From contig CAZRXY010000096.1 of the NCBI GenBank assembly GCA_964604155.1, forward strand, positions 1-64,000: DNA of 64,000 nucleotides, in the 5' to 3' direction. Position numbers and translations under genes: made by a program. The notes beneath the pieces are model-generated. The model worked only from the letters and a program-made list of their open reading frames with translations. It made no database searches and had not been told where the DNA came from. Positions within the stretch are counted from its first letter, which is position 1. Each line of letters opens with the position of its first letter. This document shows positions 56,985-64,000 of the stretch, in pieces. This DNA is from Stygibacter sp964604155. GTDB lineage: Bacteria; Cloacimonadota; Cloacimonadia; Cloacimonadales; TCS61.

Positions 56985-59900
56985 CTACTTCAGCAGCAGA
57001 GCTTTGGAAGTATCAGTTTTATCAAGTGAGATTAGCCTGAAGTAGTATATTCCGCTTGGCTGCGGTTTCCCATAATTATCTTTACTATCCCAGGTTATGG
57101 AGTGCATCCCCAAAGGATATCTGCAATTGGTAAGATTTCTTACCATTTGTCCCTTGAGATTATAAACATCGATTCTAATATTCTGCTCTTTACTGACTGA
57201 GAAATTGAGATTGGTAATGGGATTGAATGGATTAGGATAATTACCCAGAAGCTCAGTAACCGCAGGAGTAATTTGCGGCTCGTCATTTTCTGTTTCTTCC
57301 ACAAATACTGTCCAGACGGTGCTTATACTGTAATCTTCATCAGATACAATCGATCTGATTGTGAAGGTGCCATGATCATTGAATTGATATTGCAGAAGGG
57401 CAGAATTTTCGTCCAAAGTGACGCCATTGATCCTCCAGAGGTAATCTAATTCACTATCAATATCGGTGACTTCTACCTGAAAATGCACGGTGGAATACTG
57501 GAGAGTGTCAAATTCGGTTTCCACGGGCTCAAAAGCGATCAGAACGGGTGGGTCATTAACGGGGAGGACTGTAACTATCATGTCATCTGCGGGGCGTCCC
57601 TGCTGATCATCGACCGTGATAGTGATTGTTTCGCTTCCAAACCAATCCGGCGTAGCTGAGAAGGTAATAGTGAGACCGGTGATTTCTGCTGTAATTTCAG
57701 TATTCCCGCTAAGACTTATCGTCAGAGGGTGTCCTTCTATATCGTAGCAGTATAGACTGGCATCAAAAATCAGAGTGCCGTCTTCATTGAAGAAGATTTC
57801 ATCTGGCAGATTAATTTCCGGCAGGTCGTTTACGGGATTAACCAGCAGCGTGAAGGTATCGCTGATTTGAGCTCTTGCCTGTCCATCGCTTACTGTGATA
57901 GAAATCTCAGTTTCTCCGAACCAGTTCTCTACGGGAGAAATTGTAGCGAGAGAGCCATTTAATTCTATCAGAACATGGGCCGGGACAAAATCTACATCAT
58001 AGCTGAGAGCGTCTCCATCTACGTCATCATAGTAGTCATCCAGATTTATAGTAACCGGATCAAAATCTTCATCTACGATGAAAGGATCTGGGATCTGCAC
58101 AACAATATGAGGGGGATCATTAACGGGTATCACGATGATATCCATATCATCGGAGGCAAAACCGCCATCGAGGTCGCTTACATTTACAGTAATCGAAGCA
58201 GTGCCATTCCAGTCCTGGGTAGCAGTGAAGATGGCATTCAAGCCAATTATCTGGGCATAGAGATTTTCGGTTGTATCTATGCTGATGATAAACTGGTTAC
58301 TATCTATATCTGAGATATAGGCAGAAAAATCTACCAGAAGGCTGGTATCTTCGAGGAATGTGAATTGTCCGGGCAAGTCAATTTGAGGTGGATCATTAAC
58401 CGGATTGACTATCACCAGGATATTATCGGAGACAGGTGGTGCCACGCCATCCGAAACCGCAAGAGTGATGTATTCATTCCCAAACCAGTCTGGCGGTGCT
58501 GAGAGAGTGGCGATCATGCCATCGAATTGGACATCGATCATATTTGCATTGATCAATAGAGGAATGAGCGGATCGCCTTCCACGTCATTAGCGTAAAGCT
58601 GGAGATCCAATTCCAGTGAAGAATCTTCATCAAAGCTGATACTGGCGGGTAGTTCAAAAACAGGCGGATCGTTTACTGGAGTAACAATCACGAGGATATC
58701 ATCTGAGGCTGTGGCTCTGCCCTGCTGGTCGCTGACGGTTATTGTGATAAGCTCTTCTCCAAACCAGTCGGGCGTGGCAGATAAATTAGCAATCATTGCG
58801 TTAAAGCCTACAATAATTTCGCTATTTCCCGTAACCGAGAAGACAAGTTCATCCCCATCTACATCGAAGACATAATTACTAAGATTTATTGAAGTAGAAG
58901 AATCTTCAGCAAAAGTGACAGATTCTGGTAAATCAATAACCGGTGCGTCATTAACGGGAGCTATTGCAACCACGATATAACCGCTGATACTTAAGCGAGA
59001 GACACGGTCGAAAGCAGTGACCATGATAGAAGTATTGCCATACCAATCCATTACAGAACCAATGTCCAGGATGTTATCGGCAAGATCTACTGCAATTTCA
59101 TCCGCATAGTAATCTATCTCATAACTCAGAATATCTCCATCAACATCTGCGAAGTAATCATCGAGATCGAGAGAAAAAGCTGCAAAATCTTCATCAAGAT
59201 TATAAACCGGCAGCGGATTTTCTAGGTGTGGGGGATCATTGACCGGCGTTACCGTGATCTCAATGTCATGTGTGACAGTTATGCTTTCCAGATCTGTAGC
59301 AGAGAGAGTGACCACTTCATAACCATACCAGTTTTCAGGAGCAGTTAGAAGAACGGAAGTGCCATTGAATTGGAAAGTGATGTACTCATTACCTGCAACA
59401 TCATAAGATAATTCATCGCCATAAACCAGGTCTGGATCAGCAAAAATAGAGCCAGTACTGAATTGGTAGCTTTCATCTTCCTCAAATATGAGCTGAGTGA
59501 TGGGGTTATCAATGACAAATGGTGGATCGTTAACAGGTGTTACAGTAATCAAAGTCTGGCCTGATGCGGATAATCTTGTGCGAGAATCATGCACCGTGAA
59601 AGTGATATATTCTGAACCGTTATAATTTTCCGGTGCTGAGAAGGTTACAAGGAATTCATCAATTTCGATAAAAATAAAATTAGCAGGAGAGGCAGTGATG
59701 GAAAGATTATCACCGTCAACATCATATATATAAGGTTCAAAATCAACTGTGTGAACAGTATCTTCATCGAAGGGAATTTCCTCAGGTAGATCTATCTGGG
59801 GCGCATCATTTTGAGGAAGCACTATAATATTGATCTCAGCAAAGGCCGGTTGATTTTCCAAATTATCATAAGCAGATATTTGTATAAGAGAAGTGCCGTT

Positions 59901-62900
59901 CCAGTCTTGTATGGAACTCACATAAATAATTTCACCAACCAGAACAACGCTGATCTCTTCGGGATTAAAATCAATCTGATAGATAAGGATGTCATCATCT
60001 ACGTCATCAAAATGTCCTTGCAACGGGATATTGAAAGTGGCAAAATCCTCATTAACCGTTATATCCTCAAATGGTTCAACAAGGTATGGCAGATCATTAA
60101 CCGGATTAACTGTGAGATTGAAACTATCGGATATTTGCAGAAGATTGTCTGAAGCAATCACCGTGATCTGAGTATTTCCAAACCAGTCCGGTTGAGGAGC
60201 CAGAGTGAGAAGGCTGCCATTGATGGTGATAGAGACATAACTGGGAACAAAATTTGCAGTGAATCTAAGAGAATCGCCATCGATATCAGTGAAATGTAAA
60301 CCGAGATCGATATCAAAAGGTTCAGCATCTTCATCAATCACCAAATCAGGGAGTGGCAATGTGATAGCAGGCGGATCATTAACAGGTATCACGCTAACTG
60401 GCACAGTTTGACTGGCGGTGCCACCCTGTCCGTCATGGACGGTAAATTCCAGATTTTCCGTTCCATTCCAGTTCTGTGGAGCAGATAAAATAACCAGGAG
60501 ATCGTTTTCTATCTGGACACTAATTTCACCTTGGCTGCCAGATGTAATAAAAAGCGGATCATTTTCAGGATCAGAGACATATTGACTAAATTCAATCTCT
60601 AAAACCGAATCTTCATTAAAGAAAAAGCCGGCAAGTGGGAGATTAATCAATGGAGCCTGGTTCACGAAGGCATGAATAGGCAGTGGGTCTGCAGGAGAGC
60701 CTAAATCACCGCCTGGCAGTGTGAGCGTGGTATATACATAATCATAAACAAGATCATGGCTGGCGTCCCAGATCCTAAATTCTACTTCTTCAATAGTTTC
60801 GCCCTGGATATTCATTGTCACATAAGCCAGATCATCATAATGGAAGATATTTCCTACACCACGGCATTCATTATCTACAAAAGCTCCCACGAGGTCGTCT
60901 TCGGAAGCGAGCAGATCATTGATCATCACGGAGCCATAAGCCACAGTGCTGTTTGTGTAGATAACGGGTACCCAGAATTCATTGAGATAAACTTCAATAT
61001 TCCAGGTTTGTGTGACCTGGAATTCTTCATCCGAGACGATCACCTGAACCTGGGATGTTATCACGTTCCAGAATGTAATGCTGATCTGGTGGTCATTCAC
61101 AGGAATCGGATTGGAATTAAGCAGCCAGGTGTATTGAATATCGGAATCAGGATCATAGGCATCAACGCTGAAATCGATGCTTTCACCTCTGAAGACGTTA
61201 AGATTTGTATTTTCAGGATGATAATTAGTGATCACAGGTCCATCATTGGCTGGTGTTACTGTCAGAGTGAAGCTGTCTGAAATCTGGAATTCTCCGTCTG
61301 AAGCAGTGACTATAATGGTCCCATTCCCAAACCAATTGGGAGTGTAGGCAATAGTGAGCAGATTTTCATCCAATGATATGATCAGATTTTCCTGATTACA
61401 GGAGAAATTGAAAGCCAGAACATCACTGTCGATATCAGTAAAGTAATTATTCAAATCAATTAGAGTGGGGATATAATCTTCCACTACTTCTATATCGGGT
61501 AAAGGTGCTAATAGATAAGGCGGGTCATTAACTGGAGTGACAATAATCTGAGTTTGATCTGATGCGGTAGCACGGGACTGGTTATCGCTCACTGAGAAGG
61601 TAACAATTTGGGTGCCATACCAGTCAGGAACTGAAGAAATTGTCACGGTATTATTATTTACAGCAGCATTAATGTAATCATTATCAAGCATAGTGATAGA
61701 GAGAACATCGCCATCCACGTCATATATATAGGGTGAGAAATTCACGGTCAGGCTTTGATCTTCAGCAAAGGTGAAAGATTCGGGAAGGTTGATTTGAGGA
61801 GGATCATTAACCGGTAATACAGTGATCAGGAATGAGGCATTAGTGATTGCCCGTGTGATATTATCACTGGCGCTTACGGTAATAGTAGTAGAGCCATACC
61901 AGTCGGGTAGAGAGCTTATAATTAAAATTGATTGCTCCAGGATTGCAGTTACTTCGTTTTGATCGTAATTAACGCTGAAAGTGAGAGGGTCATTATCCAC
62001 GTCAATGAAGTGGTCTTCCAGATCGATCGAGAAATCTGCGAAATCTTCATCTAAGACGAGATCAGGAAGTGGAGCAATAAGCTCGGGAGGATCATTTACC
62101 GGTGTAACGTGCACAGTCATGATATCAAAAGAGGATTCTCCAGCACTTTCTGCCGTGACAATTACGGGAGCACTTCCATTCCAGTTATCTATAGGATTTA
62201 TAATAAGGGTAGTACTGATCAGGCTGGCACCTAATTCGGGGGCAGCTTCAATCGAGAGAGAATAAGCAGTTGTCCCTGTTACATAGTTTGCCAGATTAAT
62301 AATACGCGAGCCGTCTTCCAGCATAGTGATAGATGGCGGTAGATCAATAACAGGTGGATAATTTATCTCATTACCCGTGAAGAAATATACCGGCAGAAAA
62401 TCTGGGGGATAGCCAATATCATTACCGGGATCGCTCATGGTGATATATTCAGAGATATATACTTCATCGAGATCACTATCCCAGAGGGCAAATTGAATAA
62501 CTTCAGCGGTTTCACCCTGGATATTCAAGGATGAATACGAATTTCCATTACTGAAAGTGATATTGCCGGTTCCGCGGCATTCTGTGCCTGCAAAAGCTGC
62601 CAGTTCATCATTTATACTGGCAGTGCCATTATTGATCATTACGTGACAATAAGCCACCGTGCTATTTGGATAGACCACAAGGTCCCAGGGGCGTGGGAAA
62701 TTTACAGGCAGGTCTTCGCCCACGTATATCGGTAACATATCCGGCGGATAGCCGATATCGCCACCCGGGTTAGTTACGGTTGAAAAATCTGATACTAAAA
62801 CCTGGTCTAAACTGGCATCCCAGACAGCAAATTGGACAGGTTCAGGTATTTCTCCCTGGATAGTTATTGTAGTAATTGCCAGATCACCACTGTAGGAAAT

Positions 62901-64000
62901 GTATCCAATGCCGCGACATTCAGTGCCTACAAAAGCAGCTACTTCATCATTTAAGGAGGCTGGATTCCCAAAAGTCTTCACCTCCGCATAGGCAATAGTG
63001 CTATTAGTGTATACTACTACATTCCATGGTCTGGGAAAATCCTGCGGCATATCCTGTCCTACAAAAACAGGTAAGAAGTCGGGAGGATAACCGATGTCAC
63101 CTCCGGGATTGCTAAATGTAATGAATTCACTTACATAAACCAGGTTCGAAGAAGCATCCCAGATAGCGAATTGTAGTAATTCAGGTTCTTCTCCCTGGAC
63201 GTTGATTGTGGAATAACTGCCAAATTCATCTGAGACCACGTAGCCGATTCCACGACATTCTTCTAAAACGAATACTCCCACCTCATCATCTTCAGTGGCT
63301 GGTAAGCCATTTATCATTAATTGACAATAGGCAACTGTGCTATTTGTATAAATAACAAGCTCCCAGGGTCTGGGGAAATCTGAGGGAAGCTGAGTTCCCA
63401 CTTCAATTGGAAGATAATTCGGAGGATAACCAATATCGTAGCCAGGATTACTCATTATTGTATAATCGCTTACATAAACATGGTCTATAGAAGCATCCCA
63501 GACTGCAAACTGTATTAATTCGGGTTCATCTCCCTGGACATTGATTGTAGAATAACTCTCAGATTCGGACATTGCAATATTACCTATGCCGCGGCACTCA
63601 TTACCCGCAAATACGCCAACTTCATCTTCTACAGCGGCAGGTAATCCATTGATTGTAACCTGGCAATAGGCGACAGTGCTATTTGTATAAACAACTAGTT
63701 CCCACGGTCTGGGGAAATCTGTGGGTAAGGGCTCTGAAATATATACCGGCAGGAAATCCGGCGGGAAGCCAATATCATTACCGGGACTGCTCATTGTAGT
63801 AAATTCGCTGAGCAGCACCTGATCTTCGGAGGCGTCATACACGGCAAAATTAACCGGTTCGGGCATTTCTCCTTGAATATTTAGCGTGGCATAGCTGGAT
63901 ACGCCATCAATAAATACTTCGCCGATTCCGCGGCACTCGTAATCCACAAAGGCACCCACTTCATCACCAGAGGCAGCCGGATAGCCGTCTATCATCACTT
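56985..64000 (-). CDS. giant surface/secreted protein with tandem modules and C-terminal sorting domain (5' end outside the window)
   Basis: The reading frame runs off the window at 64000, so at least 2337 residues are seen and the signal peptide is missing. From the N-terminal side: about five tandem modules of 113 residues (VVYTNSTVAYCQ, DEVGVFAGNECRGIG, QFAVWDAS, DIGYPPD), then many cadherin-like/Ig domains of about 95 residues ending in VTPVNDPP-type linkers, with one extra 113-residue module and a PKD-like domain inserted in the middle (about residues 945-1125), a final PKD-like domain, and a C-terminal sorting domain, NYPNPFNPITNLNFSVSK to KALLLK. Asp/Asn-rich loops (for example DIDGDSL, DVDGDE) suggest calcium binding. 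A cell-surface adhesin or S-layer-like role is inferred. The family is common in FCB bacteria. Confidence 0.85.
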   Translation of the reverse strand, partial: VMIDGYPAASGDEVGAFVDYECRGIGEVFIDGVSSYATLNIQGEMPEPVNFAVYDASEDQVLLSEFTTMSSPGNDIGFPPDFLPVYISEPLPTDFPRPWELVVYTNSTVAYCQVTINGLPAAVEDEVGVFAGNECRGIGNIAMSESESYSTINVQGDEPELIQFAVWDASIDHVYVSDYTIMSNPGYDIGYPPNYLPIEVGTQLPSDFPRPWELVIYTNSTVAYCQLMINGLPATEDDEVGVFVLEECRGIGYVVSDEFGSYSTINVQGEEPELLQFAIWDASSNLVYVSEFITFSNPGGDIGYPPDFLPVFVGQDMPQDFPRPWNVVVYTNSTIAYAEVKTFGNPASLNDEVAAFVGTECRGIGYISYSGDLAITTITIQGEIPEPVQFAVWDASLDQVLVSDFSTVTNPGGDIGYPPDMLPIYVGEDLPVNFPRPWDLVVYPNSTVAYCHVMINNGTASINDELAAFAGTECRGTGNITFSNGNSYSSLNIQGETAEVIQFALWDSDLDEVYISEYITMSDPGNDIGYPPDFLPVYFFTGNEINYPPVIDLPPSITMLEDGSRIINLANYVTGTTAYSLSIEAAPELGASLISTTLIINPIDNWNGSAPVIVTAESAGESSFDIMTVHVTPVNDPPELIAPLPDLVLDEDFADFSIDLEDHFIDVDNDPLTFSVNYDQNEVTAILEQSILIISSLPDWYGSTTITVSASDNITRAITNASFLITVLPVNDPPQINLPESFTFAEDQSLTVNFSPYIYDVDGDVLSITMLDNDYINAAVNNNTVTISSVPDWYGTQIVTFSVSDNQSRATASDQTQIIVTPVNDPPYLLAPLPDIEVVEDYIPTLIDLNNYFTDIDSDVLAFNFSCNQENLIISLDENLLTIAYTPNWFGNGTIIVTASDGEFQISDSFTLTVTPANDGPVITNYHPENTNLNVFRGESIDFSVDAYDPDSDIQYTWLLNSNPIPVNDHQISITFWNVITSQVQVIVSDEEFQVTQTWNIEVYLNEFWVPVIYTNSTVAYGSVMINDLLASEDDLVGAFVDNECRGVGNIFHYDDLAYVTMNIQGETIEEVEFRIWDASHDLVYDYVYTTLTLPGGDLGSPADPLPIHAFVNQAPLINLPLAGFFFNEDSVLEIEFSQYVSDPENDPLFITSGSQGEISVQIENDLLVILSAPQNWNGTENLEFTVHDGQGGTASQTVPVSVIPVNDPPAITLPLPDLVIDEDAEPFDIDLGLHFTDIDGDSLRFTANFVPSYVSITINGSLLTLAPQPDWFGNTQITVIASDNLLQISDSFNLTVNPVNDLPYLVEPFEDITVNEDFATFNIPLQGHFDDVDDDILIYQIDFNPEEISVVLVGEIIYVSSIQDWNGTSLIQISAYDNLENQPAFAEINIIVLPQNDAPQIDLPEEIPFDEDTVHTVDFEPYIYDVDGDNLSITASPANFIFIEIDEFLVTFSAPENYNGSEYITFTVHDSRTRLSASGQTLITVTPVNDPPFVIDNPITQLIFEEDESYQFSTGSIFADPDLVYGDELSYDVAGNEYITFQFNGTSVLLTAPENWYGYEVVTLSATDLESITVTHDIEITVTPVNDPPHLENPLPVYNLDEDFAAFSLDLDDYFADVDGDILSYEIDYYADEIAVDLADNILDIGSVMDWYGNTSIMVTAFDRVSRLSISGYIVVAIAPVNDAPVIDLPESVTFAEDSSTSINLSNYVFDVDGDELVFSVTGNSEIIVGFNAMIANLSATPDWFGEELITITVSDQQGRATASDDILVIVTPVNDPPVFELPASISFDEDSSLELDLQLYANDVEGDPLIPLLINANMIDVQFDGMIATLSAPPDWFGNEYITLAVSDGVAPPVSDNILVIVNPVNDPPQIDLPGQFTFLEDTSLLVDFSAYISDIDSNQFIISIDTTENLYAQIIGLNAIFTATQDWNGTASITVNVSDLDGGFASDDMDIIVIPVNDPPHIVVQIPDPFIVDEDFDPVTINLDDYYDDVDGDALSYDVDFVPAHVLIELNGSLATISPVENWFGETEISITVSDGQARAQISDTFTLLVNPVNDLPEINLPDEIFFNEDGTLIFDASLYCYDIEGHPLTISLSGNTEITAEITGLTITFSATPDWFGSETITITVDDQQGRPADDMIVTVLPVNDPPVLIAFEPVETEFDTLQYSTVHFQVEVTDIDSELDYLWRINGVTLDENSALLQYQFNDHGTFTIRSIVSDEDYSISTVWTVFVEETENDEPQITPAVTELLGNYPNPFNPITNLNFSVSKEQNIRIDVYNLKGQMVRNLTNCRYPLGMHSITWDSKDNYGKPQPSGIYYFRLISLDKTDTSKALLLK
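62364..64000 (-). repeat. tandem array of ~339-bp coding repeats within the surface protein
   Basis: Four complete units and one cut by the window edge repeat with a period of 338-341 bp. For example, the segment around GTGCTATTTG just before the PRPW codons recurs near 63678, 63337, 62998 and 62660. Each encodes one 113-residue module. A sixth, isolated unit lies near 60650-60990. Confidence 0.85.

Overview
The window reads as about 64 kb of bacterial chromosome with roughly 40% GC (estimated by eye) and ordinary stop codon use. The gene content points to an uncultured member of the FCB group, most likely a Cloacimonadota-like anaerobe. This is an inference from several traits: gingipain-type (C25) proteases carrying paired dockerin-like motifs, C-terminal sorting domains of the NYPNPFNP type, a spirochaete/mitochondrial-type EF-G, SelA, an SDR-type threonine dehydrogenase paired with KBL, and a ferredoxin-EtfA fusion. 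No rRNA, dnaA or other phylogenetic anchor is present, so the assignment stays provisional.

Layout. 0-5.4 kb: a serine-hydrolase lipoprotein, D-Ala-D-Ala ligase with two small genes, YjbQ, and two small membrane or exported proteins, set among dispersed repeats and gene remnants. 5.4-7.1 kb: groEL with a degenerate CIRCE operator and no groES beside it. 7.1-17.5 kb: two very large secreted C25-protease-like proteins. 17.6-23.5 kb: a compact minus-strand operon (thiamine pyrophosphokinase, SelA, radical SAM protein, M28/glutaminyl-cyclase-like lipoprotein, ComEA-like HhH protein, acidic hypothetical protein, RsmD). 24-27.5 kb: threonine catabolism (tdh-acpS-kbl) and rsmI. 27.5-31 kb: a Tricorn homologue and a 31-residue lysine-rich ORF. 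31.8-35 kb: a kinase without its phosphoacceptor His and an EF-G. 35-36.5 kb: a 1.5-kb repeat-rich intergenic stretch. 36.5-40.2 kb: ferredoxin-EtfA, QueE, a DUF2238-like membrane protein, a small exported protein with a DUF4405-like membrane partner, and tRNA-Arg(CCG). 40.4-47.8 kb: a minus-strand run with a tyrosine recombinase, TPR protein, DUF4175-like giant protein and M28 peptidase. 48-57 kb: three large sensory kinases. 57-64 kb: the 3' part of a giant repeat-built surface protein that runs off the window.

The most interesting unexplained material is intergenic. One element of about 240 bp folds into nested inverted repeats; it has two full-length copies and one truncated copy, and gene remnants lie beside two of them. 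A second family of about 110-260 bp has four diverged copies, three of them just upstream of a gene in the same orientation. I saw no CRISPR array, no phage and no intact insertion sequence. On the protein side, two catalytic-residue losses stand out: His to Asn in a kinase H-box, and no catalytic His in one of two neighbouring C25 proteases.
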